64,000 bases of DNA from Collinsella aerofaciens (GCF_018785245.1 NZ_WQPL01000022.1:115737-179736); one strand, 5' to 3'; counted from the stretch's first letter, positions 50,482 through 60,027 are shown. Notes: a model not told the origin generated them from the sequence alone. Made by a program: numbers and translations.

Positions 50482-53148
50482 CTATTCCTGAACCTTGAGC
50501 GCCTCGGCGAGGCTGACGCGTTTGATGGAGCGTGTGTGCAGCAGCGCCACGACCAGGTAGGTCGCAAAGCCAATGCCGACGCATGCAGCCATGGACCAAG
50601 CGGGCACGTAGATCTCGATATTGCCGTTGTAGGCAAGCAACATGGAGCGGAAGATAGCCGTGAGCGAGCCGATGATCACCGGCAGGCTCAGCACGAGCGA
50701 CGCCGCCACGCACAGCGTGATCGAGCGGATGTACAGGTGCGAGATCTCGCTATCGCGATAGCCAAAGACTTTCATGTAGCTGATCGAACGAGCGCTGTGG
50801 TCGATCACAGCCTTGGTCAGCAGGTACATAAACAGCAAGAAGATGAACACTGCAAGCCCAACCATCATGCCGATCATTTTGCTCATCATGCCGATGAACT
50901 GGTCGCCCACGGCGCGCATGTCGTCGGGCGTGGTGTCGCCGGCAAAGTAGCGCGAATCAAGGTCGAGCTTCTCATCGCTCACATAGCCGTTAAAGTAGGC
51001 CGCATCGTTGTCAAACAGCTCGTTAAAGTCGTCGATACTCATATAGATATTCATGTCCGACTTGGAGCCCCAGGCACAGTCCTTGCCCGCGTACTCAAGG
51101 GAATAATGCTTGCCCTCGTACTTGTCGCTGAGCGTGACCTTCTGACCCTCGCTCCAGCCAAACTTATCGAGCAGACCGCCGCCAAAGACGACGCGCCCAT
51201 CGCCGACGTTGAGGTCTTTCCAGTAGCGCGAATCGGATGAAATGCCGTAGACGGAAATCGTCTCCTCGCCATTTTCGTCGCCGCGGTCGTATTGCAACTG
51301 GTAGACGGCGTATTTCTCGGCCTGCGCGATTGTGCCTGCACCGTTGTCGATCGTGTTGACCGGGTGAATGTCGTCGTTGTCGGTGTCGATCTTAGAGGCC
51401 TTGTCGATCAGGTCGATAGCCTCGTCGCGGTTGCAGCCGAGGGCATCGGCAAGGTCATCGAGGCGCGCATAAAGCGCATCCTTCTTGTCCTGGACCTTGG
51501 CGAGCGCGTCCTGCGCCGCGGCAAGGCTCTCGGCAGACGGAGCGCTGGTCGCGGCATCGGCTGCCGCCTGCGCCGCATCGGCCGCGTCGTCAAGCTCGTC
51601 ATCGGCATCTTGGGCGGCAGAAAGCAGCGCGCCGTCAACCGACTGCAAGCACTCGAGTGCCGACCACTGCTCGCGCTCCTCGGCAGTGCCCTCGAGCTCC
51701 AGCGGAGCCTTGAGCGTGTACTGGTGCTCGGCGACCAGGCTCGTCTCGAGGTTGTCCGCGTAGTGCGTCATCGTGGGCAGAATCGCCAGGCCAAAGAGCA
51801 GCAGCAGCGAGGCAAACGCAATGCCCACGAAGAGCGTGGCGAAGTTGCCCAGGTTGCGCAGGAAGATACGCAGGCGGAAGCGCGAGACAAAGCCCATGCG
51901 CTCCGGCAGCTGCAGGCCGCGCTTGGTGCCAGACTTGCCGCTCGCCTCGTGGCGAAGAAACTGCAACGGCGTCTTGCCCATCTTGCGAAGCAGACCCACC
52001 AGCGTGATGAGGATGAGCGCAGCGGCGGGAACCACGGCGCACTTCACAAAGATCTCCCAGCTCCAGTACACCTGGAAGGGCGGCAGGCTGTACGAGCCGT
52101 AATAGAGGCTGCGCATGGGCTCGGTAAAGAACACGACGCCGAGCGCAGTGCCCAAAAGCGCCGCGACCACGCCCACGATGGCGGGAAGCGCAAGGTAGTG
52201 CAGCACGATCTCGCGTCGACGATAGCCGCTGGCGAGCAGCGTGCCGATGATGGCGCTCTCCTCCTCGATGGTGGCGTCGGTAAGGACCACAAAGACGAAC
52301 GCCATGATCACGATGATGATGTCGAGCAGCGTCATCCACATCATGGAGTCGCCGTCTACGTCGTCGCGCGCGTAGCCAATGCCCTGGTTGGAATCGGCGT
52401 CGATGAGGTCATCCACGCGTGCATCGGCATCGGTGAGCGCCTCCACCATATCCTGCTCCGCATCGACGCGATCCGCGGCGGAGAGATCGCGATCGGTAAA
52501 GGTAAAGGAGTAGGTGTAGGCAGGCGCGCCGCCGGCGTCCTTAAGCGCGGCAAAGCCGGCGTCGGTGACCTCGGCCACACCGTACGTGATGGTGTTCACC
52601 GTAAAGTCCGAATTGTTGAGGAACAGCGCCTGGCTATCGGGCTGGGTCATGATGCCGCAGATGGTGTAGGTGCGACCCTCGAGCTCGACTTTATCGCCCA
52701 CGGACAGGTTGTTATTGGTGGCGAAGACACGGTCGATTGCCACCTCATCGTCCGCCTTAGGCTGCCTGCCTTCGCAGTAGGACGCGATATCGACCTTGGT
52801 GCGGTGCGCATAGGTGCGCAGCGTGCGCTTGGTGCCGTCGTCGCCGGCGGTCTTTTTGATGATGGCATCGATGGAGAAATTCTTGTAGAGCGTGACGCCG
52901 CCGACGTCGTCTGCCGCGTCCTCGGCTGCCTTGAGCTGGTCTTTGGTGGCCTCGAAGGAGGTGGTCACGCGGCCGTCCTCGATCGCGTACGCATCGCGCA
53001 TGTCGTCGATAAGGCAGCCGATGGAATGCGCCGCGAGCAAAAAGCCCGATGTAAGGGCAATGCTTCCGCACATAAGCAAAAAGATGCCCAGGTACTTACC
53101 GATATTGCGGCGCAGCTCGCGCGGGAGACGTTTTGCGAGAGGTGTCAT
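50482..53148 (-). CDS. FtsX-type ABC transporter permease, 888 aa
   Basis: ATG at 53148 follows the ATPase stop by 8 nt. Helix 1 at ~15-37, then a large extracytoplasmic domain. First FtsX domain at ~260-390 (MMWMTLLDIIIVIMAFVFVV...GYRRREIVLHYLALPAIVG). After a further helix near 430 comes a second external domain with an Ala/Asp-rich coiled coil (~510-565), and the second FtsX domain at ~755-885 (FGYRDSEISHLYIRSIT). This MacB/Lol-like mechanotransmission type exports lipids or peptides or acts on the wall. Partner ATPase is encoded immediately upstream. Confidence 0.9.
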   Translation of the reverse strand: MTPLAKRLPRELRRNIGKYLGIFLLMCGSIALTSGFLLAAHSIGCLIDDMRDAYAIEDGRVTTSFEATKDQLKAAEDAADDVGGVTLYKNFSIDAIIKKTAGDDGTKRTLRTYAHRTKVDIASYCEGRQPKADDEVAIDRVFATNNNLSVGDKVELEGRTYTICGIMTQPDSQALFLNNSDFTVNTITYGVAEVTDAGFAALKDAGGAPAYTYSFTFTDRDLSAADRVDAEQDMVEALTDADARVDDLIDADSNQGIGYARDDVDGDSMMWMTLLDIIIVIMAFVFVVLTDATIEEESAIIGTLLASGYRRREIVLHYLALPAIVGVVAALLGTALGVVFFTEPMRSLYYGSYSLPPFQVYWSWEIFVKCAVVPAAALILITLVGLLRKMGKTPLQFLRHEASGKSGTKRGLQLPERMGFVSRFRLRIFLRNLGNFATLFVGIAFASLLLLFGLAILPTMTHYADNLETSLVAEHQYTLKAPLELEGTAEEREQWSALECLQSVDGALLSAAQDADDELDDAADAAQAAADAATSAPSAESLAAAQDALAKVQDKKDALYARLDDLADALGCNRDEAIDLIDKASKIDTDNDDIHPVNTIDNGAGTIAQAEKYAVYQLQYDRGDENGEETISVYGISSDSRYWKDLNVGDGRVVFGGGLLDKFGWSEGQKVTLSDKYEGKHYSLEYAGKDCAWGSKSDMNIYMSIDDFNELFDNDAAYFNGYVSDEKLDLDSRYFAGDTTPDDMRAVGDQFIGMMSKMIGMMVGLAVFIFLLFMYLLTKAVIDHSARSISYMKVFGYRDSEISHLYIRSITLCVAASLVLSLPVIIGSLTAIFRSMLLAYNGNIEIYVPAWSMAACVGIGFATYLVVALLHTRSIKRVSLAEALKVQE

Positions 53149-53156
53149 GGCGCCGC

Positions 53157-53870
53157 CTACCAATCGAGCTCGGCGGCCGCGACGGGCGACTCGTTGAGCT
53201 CATCCTCGACGATGCGCCCGTCGCGCAGGCGCAGCACGCGATTGGCCATGCGGGCGATGGCGGCGTTGTGTGTGACGATGATGATGGTGCAGCCGTAGGT
53301 GCGGTTGACATCCTCCATGAGCTGCAAGATTTCCTTGGACGTCTTATAGTCGAGCGCACCGGTGGGCTCGTCGCACAGCAGCAGGCCCGGGTTTTTGACG
53401 AGCGCACGGCCGATGGCGCAGCGCTGCTGCTGGCCACCCGAGACCTGGCGCGGGAACTTGTTGCGGTGCTCGTAGAGGCCCAGCGAGCGCAGCAGGTCGT
53501 CGACGCTGAGCGGGTTTTTGGACAGGTGCGCCGTGACCTCGATGTTTTCCTTGATGGTGAGATCAGGCGCCAGGTTGTAGAACTGGAAGACAAAGCCCAG
53601 CTCGCGGCGGCGATACTCGCCCAGGTCGGCGGGCTTGAGCACCGTGAGGTCGCAGCCGTCCACCATGATGGAACCGCCGTCGGCATCCTCCAGGCCGCCG
53701 ATCAGGTTGAGAAAGGTCGACTTGCCCGAGCCCGAGGGCCCCAGCATGACGCAGATCTCGCCGCGGTTGATGGACGCGTCGATGCCATCGAGTACCGTCA
53801 GGCGCGCATCACCGTCGCCGTAGTGCTTTTTGAGATCCTTAACCTGGACGTAGGCTTCCTGCGTTGCCAT
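53157..53870 (-). CDS. ABC transporter ATP-binding protein (MacB/LolD type)
   Basis: 237 aa. Walker [10 protein letters not shown] (~42), Q-loop FVFQFYNL, signature [15 protein letters not shown], Walker [13 protein letters not shown] and H-loop VTHN, all intact; the GALD end is typical of the MacB/LolD subfamily. GGGGG lies just before the ATG at 53870. Forms a transporter with the FtsX-type permease. Confidence 0.93.
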   Translation of the reverse strand: MATQEAYVQVKDLKKHYGDGDARLTVLDGIDASINRGEICVMLGPSGSGKSTFLNLIGGLEDADGGSIMVDGCDLTVLKPADLGEYRRRELGFVFQFYNLAPDLTIKENIEVTAHLSKNPLSVDDLLRSLGLYEHRNKFPRQVSGGQQQRCAIGRALVKNPGLLLCDEPTGALDYKTSKEILQLMEDVNRTYGCTIIIVTHNAAIARMANRVLRLRDGRIVEDELNESPVAAAELDW

Positions 53871-53961
53871 GGTATCCCCCATTGTTAGCCTCGTACTACT
53901 TTATGAACGTAATAGTAAACCTTGGCGAACTATTTTGGGGCGAGAGTGGGGATTTGTTTCA

Positions 53962-54119
53962 GACTAGTCATTGGGGACGTTCTTAAATGACCAGTCACAA
54001 GGGACGCTCTTTCGCCACCCGGCAGTTGGGGACGCTCCTTATCTGCCCCCGATGGCTAGTCATTTAAGTCTGTCCCCAATGAATACTTTTGGTCGTTTAA
54101 GTCTGTCCCCAATGAGTAG
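53962..54119. repeat. Cluster of REP-like hairpins
   Basis: GACTAGTCATTGGGGACGTT starts one copy (53962-53996); GGCAGTTGGGGACGCTCC starts a second (54021-54047). Two reversed copies with AAGTCTGTCCCCAATGA follow (54056-54082, 54091-54119). The cluster ends four bases before the ABC-2 permease stop. Confidence 0.7.
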
Positions 54120-54123
54120 GTGT

Positions 54124-55329
54124 CTAGGCGTGGGATTTGTTGTGGGCGAGGGCTAGGCCTACGGCGGCGATGGCGGCGGCGAAGAGCACGGTGACGCCCA
54201 GGTCGCAGGCGATATCGCCCAGCACGGTGGACGTCAGGTCCGCGGCGAGCGCCTTGCCGGTCGCGTCGTTCACCCAATACGTCGGCACAAAATGCGCCGA
54301 GGTCAGCACGGCCGAGCCCATGAGCGACAGCGGCATCCAGGCGCCGCCCAAAAACGTCATGAGCATGCCGAGTAAGTTGCCCACGCCGTTGAGCAGCTCC
54401 TCGCGCGCGCCCAAGCTCGACAGCGTAAAGCCAACGGCCAGCGGCGTGCACGCCAGGGCAAACGTCGCCGCCAGCGCCAGACACACACGACCCGCGCCGA
54501 CCTCGGCAACCGCGCCGGCAAAGCCCACGACGCCCATCATGCTCGACACAAACCAGATGCAGACGGTGAGCACAGCGGCGGCCGCAAACACGGCAAGCGA
54601 ACGCCGGCGCTCGGAAATTGGGCCGGCATCCATACGACGCACGCGCTCGGGCTCGTTCATGCCCGAGAACACCAATCCCACCGATACGATGACCGACGAG
54701 ATAATCGCGTACGCGCCAAAGTTGAAGTACGACTCGAGCGTGGCAGCAGCAGTCGAGTCGACCTTGACCTGCTCGATCTGGACCTCCGCGCGCTTTGCAG
54801 CGGCATGCTCGGCGGCCTTGGCGACGCTGCCGTTAGAGGCGGCGGGCTCAAGCGCCGCCGCAGCGCCCGCGAGCGAGATCCAGCGCGAGGCTTCGGCAGA
54901 CGAAAGCGCCGCCGCCATGGTGCCGGAGCCGTAGGTCACGTCGAGCTTGGGCAAGGTCTCCCCCGCACGGGCGGCCGCGATCAGGTCGTCCTCAAACCCC
55001 TCCGGGATAAAGAACACGCAGTCGGCGCTGCCCTTGGCACTATTGCTCTTGGAGAGCGCGTCCGCAAGATCGTACGTATCGTCGCCGATGCCCGTGACCA
55101 GCTCAAAACGCGAACCCAGATGCTTGGTAAGCGCACGCGAAAGGTCGCTGTCGTCGCGGTCGACCACGATCACTTTGGCATCGTAGGGCTCGTACTCGGT
55201 GAGCTGCGACGAGTTCCAGCTCACCGATGCCGCAATGAACACGCCCATGAGCGAGATGAACACCGTATAGATGAGCAGGTAGAACGGGTGCGCAAGCGCC
55301 ATGCGAAGCGCAGTCTTAAAGGTGCTCAT
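54124..55329 (-). CDS. ABC-2 type permease
   Basis: 401 aa. N-terminal helix ~17-37, a large external loop (~40-215), then five or six helices to the end (YAIISSVIVSVGLVFSGMNEPERVRRM, ... FLGGAWMPLSLMGSAVL). This is the ABC2_membrane_3 layout of YhaP/NatB-like exporters. AAGGAG lies five bases before the ATG at 55329. Overlaps the upstream permease gene by 14 nt; the pair plus the ATPase make a heterodimeric exporter. Confidence 0.88.
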   Translation of the reverse strand: MSTFKTALRMALAHPFYLLIYTVFISLMGVFIAASVSWNSSQLTEYEPYDAKVIVVDRDDSDLSRALTKHLGSRFELVTGIGDDTYDLADALSKSNSAKGSADCVFFIPEGFEDDLIAAARAGETLPKLDVTYGSGTMAAALSSAEASRWISLAGAAAALEPAASNGSVAKAAEHAAAKRAEVQIEQVKVDSTAAATLESYFNFGAYAIISSVIVSVGLVFSGMNEPERVRRMDAGPISERRRSLAVFAAAAVLTVCIWFVSSMMGVVGFAGAVAEVGAGRVCLALAATFALACTPLAVGFTLSSLGAREELLNGVGNLLGMLMTFLGGAWMPLSLMGSAVLTSAHFVPTYWVNDATGKALAADLTSTVLGDIACDLGVTVLFAAAIAAVGLALAHNKSHA

Positions 55330-56503
55330 AGCGGCTCCTTCCAAAGATCAGCGTGGCGACGGCAACGAACAGCAGCGCCATAAGGACCAGCGCGCCGGCG
55401 CGAACGACAAAGGGGCCCAGGTCCTCAAAGAAATACAGGCGATTGAACATGTCACAGATAAGCTTGACGGGGTTGAGCCAGCACTCGGCCGGGTAGGCGC
55501 GGGCGACGTCATCGGCAAGCGCCATCGCCGGCTCGCCGTAGAGGCCGGCGAACAGGGCGCACGTGGTAGCAAAGCCCGTGAGGATGCCGGACTTGGACGC
55601 CTTGCCGCCCTTAACGGGAAGCGTGCCCACAAAAAGGCCCAAGCCCGTGGCGGCAAGCGCGGAAGCGGCGCCGCCCACCAGACACAGCCCCTCGCGCCCG
55701 CCAAAGTCGACGCCCACGACCAGGCGCACGTAGCCGATCGCGATCGCCATCGAGGCAAAGGAGACCAGCCACGAGCCCACAAAGATACCGGCCAGCGACG
55801 CCGTTTTGGAAAGACCGCCCACGCAGCGACGCGCGCCAAGACCCGACAGATTGGGCTGCAGGTCGATGACGCTCAAGGCGGCAAACTCGGCAGACATCAT
55901 CGCGACCAGGCCAAAGAGCGCGTAATAGTAGATGACTGTGCCGTCGGGTGTGGTGCGCGTAAGGCTCACGCGACGGGTGCCGCCCTCGAGCGACAGGGCG
56001 CGCGCAACCGCCTCGGGGTCGGCGAGTGCCGCCGGGTTGTCCTGGGCAATCTGGGACATGAGCTCGGCATTTTGTGTATACGAGCTTGCCACCGTCTCCA
56101 GGATGCTGCGATCGGTGAGCACCGATGATGCGCGCGAGCTGTCGTAGCTCGATAGCAGTGTGAGCTTGGGTGCGCCTGCGTCGTCGACCGTATAGATGCC
56201 CGCGACCTCGCCGGCCTTAAGCGCACGGTTCGCATCGGCTGCGTCGTCGCACTCGTGGATCTCGAGCAGCTGATTGTCGCTCTCCTTGGCAAGCGACGTC
56301 GCCACGTCCTTAAAGGTCGAGGCGTCCCAGGCCTCGTCCGCTATGACGGCAACCGGTACCGGGTCGACCGTGCCGTCGGAGCTCAGATTCGCAAACATAA
56401 ACATGAACATCGTGGAAAGTGCGATGGGAAAGAGAGCGCCCCAGACCCACGTGCTCGGCCGGCGCAACAGCGTCTTGACCGTAGTGATGATGGTGTTGAA
56501 CAT
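55316..56503 (-). CDS. ABC-2 type permease
   Basis: 395 aa, paralogous in layout to the next gene: N-terminal helix ~20-38, external domain with VAVIADEAWDASTFKDVATSL, then six helices from ~200. ABC2_membrane_3 family. It starts 9 nt after the ATPase gene and overlaps the following permease by 14 nt, so all three are translated together. Substrate unknown; two-component genes next door suggest an antimicrobial-peptide or signal-responsive exporter. Confidence 0.88.
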   Translation of the reverse strand: MFNTIITTVKTLLRRPSTWVWGALFPIALSTMFMFMFANLSSDGTVDPVPVAVIADEAWDASTFKDVATSLAKESDNQLLEIHECDDAADANRALKAGEVAGIYTVDDAGAPKLTLLSSYDSSRASSVLTDRSILETVASSYTQNAELMSQIAQDNPAALADPEAVARALSLEGGTRRVSLTRTTPDGTVIYYYALFGLVAMMSAEFAALSVIDLQPNLSGLGARRCVGGLSKTASLAGIFVGSWLVSFASMAIAIGYVRLVVGVDFGGREGLCLVGGAASALAATGLGLFVGTLPVKGGKASKSGILTGFATTCALFAGLYGEPAMALADDVARAYPAECWLNPVKLICDMFNRLYFFEDLGPFVVRAGALVLMALLFVAVATLIFGRSRYEHL

Positions 56504-56512
56504 GACTGCCCC

Positions 56513-57451
56513 CTAGTCGCGCAGCTCGCGGCCGGTGATCTCGAGGAACACGTCGTTGAGGGTCGGCGGCTCGCTCCACACGCGGCCGAGCGCCACATCG
56601 GCGGCGCGCAGCGTGTCGAGGATGTCGACCAGATTGTGCGGGCTCGCCTCGCAGTTGCAGACGAGTTCGCCGCCGGAAAGCTCAACCGAAAGCACGTGCT
56701 CGTGGGCACGCAGGCGCTCGACCGTGGCGGCCTCGACGGCGCCGACCTCGGCAGTCACGCGCTCGCCCATCTGAATCATGCGCTTGAGTTCGTCGTTGGT
56801 GCCCTGCGCCAGCACGCGCCCGCCGTCCATGATCATGATGCGGCTGCAGATCTGCTCGACTTCCTCCATATAATGGCTGGTATACACCACCGTGGCGCCC
56901 TCGTCGCGCAGGCGGCAGATGCCCTCCAGGATGGCGTTGCGACTCTGCGGGTCGACCGCCACCGTGGGCTCGTCAAAGAAGATGAGCTCGGGCTTGTGCG
57001 CGATGCCGCAGGCGATGTTGAGGCGACGCGCCAGGCCGCCCGAGAGCTTGCCGGGGCGGAACTTCGTAAAGTCGCCCAAGCCGACAAAGTCGATCGCCTC
57101 GTCCACCAGCGCGCGGCGGCGCTTGCGGTCGTTGACGTAGAGACTGCAGAAATAGTCGATGTTCTCGCGCACGGTGAGCTCGTCGAACACCGCCACCTGT
57201 TGCGGCACCACGCCGATGCGGCGCTTGAGGTCGTAGCGGGCGGGCGTCATGGGCTCGCCAAAGAGCTCGATGGTGCCTTTGTCGTAGGCAAGCAGCTGCA
57301 GGATACAGTTGATGGACGTGGTTTTGCCCGAGCCGTTGGGGCCGAGCAGGCCAAAGATCTCGCCGGGGGCGATGCTGAGGTTAAAGTGGTCGAGCGCGAT
57401 AAGATCGTCATAGCGCTTGACGAGGTTTTCGACGTGGACGATGTCTGTCAT
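56513..57451 (-). CDS. ABC-2 exporter ATP-binding protein
   Basis: 312 aa. Walker A GPNGSGKTT (~39), Q-loop VVPQQ, signature LSGGLARRLNIACG, Walker B LIFFDEPTVAVD and H-loop TSHYMEEVEQ. The C-terminal ~90 residues form the regulatory domain seen in DrrA/CcmA-type exporters. First gene of the leftward exporter operon, divergent from the histidine kinase gene across 197 bp. Confidence 0.93.
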   Translation of the reverse strand: MTDIVHVENLVKRYDDLIALDHFNLSIAPGEIFGLLGPNGSGKTTSINCILQLLAYDKGTIELFGEPMTPARYDLKRRIGVVPQQVAVFDELTVRENIDYFCSLYVNDRKRRRALVDEAIDFVGLGDFTKFRPGKLSGGLARRLNIACGIAHKPELIFFDEPTVAVDPQSRNAILEGICRLRDEGATVVYTSHYMEEVEQICSRIMIMDGGRVLAQGTNDELKRMIQMGERVTAEVGAVEAATVERLRAHEHVLSVELSGGELVCNCEASPHNLVDILDTLRAADVALGRVWSEPPTLNDVFLEITGRELRD

Positions 57452-57636
57452 GAGGCGGCCCTTCCGTTGATTGCGGCCCGGTACGATTGCATCATCGCAG
57501 GAGCCGCCGGCGCACGCCAGTGAGCTTTGTCACGAGTGCGGGGCTTGGCCGTGCGGCCCGCCGACGTCCCCGCTTTGCCGCACGGGAGGAATGTCACGGT
57601 TGCGCAGGCGGCTCCTCCACCACGCGCGGGTTCGCG

Positions 57637-57642
57637 TACAAT
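57637..57642 (+). promoter_or_regulatory. -10 hexamer placing the start site at the kinase ATG
   Basis: TACAAT six bases before ATG 57649, with no ribosome site between; transcription would begin at or next to the A of ATG, giving a leaderless mRNA. Confidence 0.45.
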
Positions 57643-57648
57643 ACCCGT

Positions 57649-58794
57649 ATGAACAGGCTTTTCGACAAATCGATCGTGCTGGCGTGCTGCATTGCGGCCG
57701 CCATGGGCCTTGCTGTGGACGCTCGCCTGGTCGCGGCGTTTTGCCTTGGCGTTATTGCCACCTCGCTGGCCGAGGTCGTACAGGGGGAACGCACACGCCA
57801 CGCAAGCGAGACCGCAAGTTACGCTTACATCATCGCGGCTGTCTTCGTGCCGACGTTTGTGCCGTTTGCGCCTCTCGCCCTCTATGACATCGCGCGACGC
57901 GTGCGCCGTGAACGCATCTGGCCCGCGCTGGCGATTGGCGCCGTGTTTGTCTGCGCGCTTGCCGCGGACCTTCGCGGCGGCGCGCTCACCACCCGAACGC
58001 TCCTGCTGACCGCTATCCTTTCGGTTGCCGCCACCTTGCTATCGCTACGTACCGCCCAGTTGGAGCGCGAACAGCAGCGCATGCGCCGTACCCGCGACGA
58101 GCTGCAAGAACGAGCCCTCGCGCTCGAAGCGCGCAACCGTGACCTTGCCGACCGCCAGGACTACGAAGTCGAGCTCGCGACGCTCGCCGAACGCGCCCGC
58201 ATCGCGCGCGAGATCCACGATAACGTCGGGCACCAGCTCACGCGCGCCTCACTGCAGGCCGAAGCCCTACGCGTGGTCCACGCCGACGAGCCCAGGGTTG
58301 CCGCCGATTTCGCCGACGTCAAACGCACGGTTGACGAGGCGCTCCAGCTTGTGCGCACCAGCGTCCACGCGCTCAACGACAACGCCGTCGACCTTTCCGT
58401 GCAGCTCGAACGCATTGTTGAAGGCGCGCGCTCGGACGGCGGCCCGCAGATTGAGCTTGAAGTTTTGGCCGAGCATGCACCCGCAAACGTCGCCAACTGT
58501 TTTGCGGCGGTCCTGCGCGAGGCGCTTTCCAACGCCATGCGCCACGCTTGCGCCCAGACCGTCACCGTACGATGCATGGAGCATCCGTCGTTTTACCAGC
58601 TCATCGTTACCGATGATGGCGCGGACGCGACCCCGGCGAGCAGCAGCAACGTCGTAGAAGGCATGGGGCTCGCCTCCATGCGCGAGCGCGTCGAGGCGCT
58701 TGGCGGAACCTTCACCGCCGGCCTGCGCGCCGGCGCCCCCGGCTGGCGCGTGTTTGCCACCGTCCCCAAACAGCAAGGAGATGAGGACCGATGA
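57649..58794 (+). CDS. DesK/LiaS-type sensor histidine kinase
   Basis: 381 aa. Four to five N-terminal helices (~8-145), coiled coil, HisKA_3 phosphoacceptor in ERARIAREIHDNVGHQLTRASLQ (~190), HATPase_c with VLREALSNAMRHA, VTDDGADA and GMGLASMRERVEALGG. ATG at 57649 lacks a ribosome site and may be leaderless. The stop overlaps the regulator start (ATGA). Likely controls the divergent ABC-2 exporter operon, as in many LiaRS/BceRS-like arrangements. Confidence 0.9.
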   Translation: MNRLFDKSIVLACCIAAAMGLAVDARLVAAFCLGVIATSLAEVVQGERTRHASETASYAYIIAAVFVPTFVPFAPLALYDIARRVRRERIWPALAIGAVFVCALAADLRGGALTTRTLLLTAILSVAATLLSLRTAQLEREQQRMRRTRDELQERALALEARNRDLADRQDYEVELATLAERARIAREIHDNVGHQLTRASLQAEALRVVHADEPRVAADFADVKRTVDEALQLVRTSVHALNDNAVDLSVQLERIVEGARSDGGPQIELEVLAEHAPANVANCFAAVLREALSNAMRHACAQTVTVRCMEHPSFYQLIVTDDGADATPASSSNVVEGMGLASMRERVEALGGTFTAGLRAGAPGWRVFATVPKQQGDEDR

Positions 58795-59420
58795 GGCTCA
58801 TCGTTGTCGACGACGACCGCTTAGTGGTCGATTCGCTCAAGATTATCCTGGGCGCCCAGCCGCAGATCGAGGTAGTGGGTACCGGCGCCAACGGCAACGA
58901 CGCGGTTTCGCTCTATGCCGAACACGCACCCGATATCGCGCTGCTCGACATTCAGATGCCGGAACGCGACGGCCTATCGGCGGCACGCGAGATCCTTGAG
59001 CACGAACCCACGGCACGCGTGGTGTTTTTGACGACATTCTCGGATGACGAGTACATTGTGTCGGCGCTTAAACTGGGCGCCCGCGGCTACCTGATTAAAA
59101 CCGATGTCGCCGCCATTCCACCAGCGTTGGCGCAGGTCATGGCTGGCAAGCGCGTGCTCGAGGGCAAGGCGATCGAGGACATCGATTTTGACGGAACGGA
59201 CGTCGAGGCGGGCACGCCCCGCCGGCCCGCAGCCTTCGCCAGCCTGACCGACCGCGAGTTCGAAGTCGCCGAACTCATCGCCCGCGGCCTCGACAACAAA
59301 GAGATCGCCGCCACCGCCTACATGGGCGAAGGCACCGTGCGCAACCACATCAGCTCAATCCTGGCAAAGATGGGCCTGCGCAACCGCACGCAGATCGCTA
59401 TCGCCTACCTGCGAGGGTAG
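58791..59420 (+). CDS. NarL-family response regulator
   Basis: 209 aa. Receiver Asp in IALLDIQMPERDG (~53), acidic DDD at 7-9, Thr in FLTTFSDD and Lys in YLIKTD. HTH LTDREFEVAELIARGLDNKEIAATAYMGEGTVRNHISSIL near the C-terminus. Four-base overlap with the kinase gene. The region past its stop is filled with long palindromes that could end its transcript. Confidence 0.93.
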   Translation: MRLIVVDDDRLVVDSLKIILGAQPQIEVVGTGANGNDAVSLYAEHAPDIALLDIQMPERDGLSAAREILEHEPTARVVFLTTFSDDEYIVSALKLGARGYLIKTDVAAIPPALAQVMAGKRVLEGKAIEDIDFDGTDVEAGTPRRPAAFASLTDREFEVAELIARGLDNKEIAATAYMGEGTVRNHISSILAKMGLRNRTQIAIAYLRG

Positions 59421-59440
59421 TTGCCCGAAGACCGACCGTT

Positions 59441-59633
59441 CCGGCATAGCAAAATGGCTGCTACCGATTTAAGGCCATTTCAAAACTATGCCGGTTTACG
59501 GGGCCAAACTCAGGACCCCCATCCATACCCGCGTTTTCTGCAAAATGACGGCTCGTCTACCTGCGGTTTTATTTTCACGAATATCGGCATGGTTGGAGAC
59601 TCGTAACTCAGCCCCGTAAACCGGCATAGTTTT
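59441..59633. repeat. Large palindromic element 1 with alternative hairpin
   Basis: 23-bp perfect arms starting AAAACTATGCCGGTTTAC (59482-59504) and their complement (59611-59633) enclose 106 bp. CCGGCATAG (59441-59449) can instead pair with CTATGCCGG (59486-59494), so the left arm has two mutually exclusive partners. The interior shares about 65 bp with element 2, including CTACCTGCGGTTTT and CGGCATGGTTGG. No ORF. Confidence 0.7.
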
Positions 59634-59719
59634 GTTCGGGCGGCCCTGGACGAGTGCCTCCGCAAGCCTCGTGAAACCAAGATGACCCGTTTCCCTCAGT
59701 CCCCGGGGGATCATTTGAC

Positions 59720-59891
59720 GGTGCCCGCCACGAAACCGGCCCATCTACTACGTTTGACTCGGTACCCCTGACCATGCCTTCGTTTTGAGCAAAACCGCAG
59801 GCGTTCTACCTGCGGTTTTGTTTTCGCGTTTTTCGGCATGGTTGGGGGTAAGGGGCCAAACGTAGTAGATGGGCCGATTTCGTGGCGCACC
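59720..59891. repeat. Large palindromic element 2
   Basis: 29-nt arms beginning GCCACGAAACCGGCCC (59727-59755) and ending GGGCCGATTTCGTGGC (59858-59886) with one mismatch. Further nested stems: TACCCC..ACCATGCC with GGCATGGT..GGGGTA, and AAAACCGCAGG with CCTGCGGTTTT. The whole element folds into one long hairpin. Separated from element 1 by 86 bp without recognised content. Confidence 0.7.
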
Positions 59892-59914
59892 CTCCTCCCC
59901 CGGCACACAAAAGC

Positions 59915-59949
59915 GCCGTCACGGAGGAGGGAGATACCTCCGTGACGGC
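59915..59949 (-). terminator. Terminator of the giant surface-protein gene
   Basis: Perfect 13-bp arms GCCGTCACGGAGG (59915-59927) and CCTCCGTGACGGC (59937-59949); read leftward it is followed by GCTTTTG. Confidence 0.75.
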
Positions 59950-59989
59950 CGGGGGTGGGGTGGGGGCTATGTTCTGGCTCCCCGCCGGC

Positions 59990-60015
59990 CGCCCGGGGCC
60001 TTTTGGCCCCGGGCG
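59990..60015 (-). terminator. GC-rich hairpin after the surface-protein stop
   Basis: CGCCCGGGGCC (59990-60000) and GGCCCCGGGCG (60005-60015), 11-bp perfect arms with a TTTT loop, 12 bp past the stop; acts with the hairpin at 59915. Confidence 0.65.
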
Positions 60016-60027
60016 CTGCCAGCGTGC

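Noticed and set aside
50474-50713. N-terminal extension of the methyltransferase frame
   Set aside because: Lies inside the ABC permease gene in another frame; ATG 50473 has AGGAGGG.
59421-60027. Retron or diversity-generating retroelement RNA in the palindromic region
   Set aside because: No reverse transcriptase gene is adjacent and the elements lack an msr/msd or TR/VR layout.
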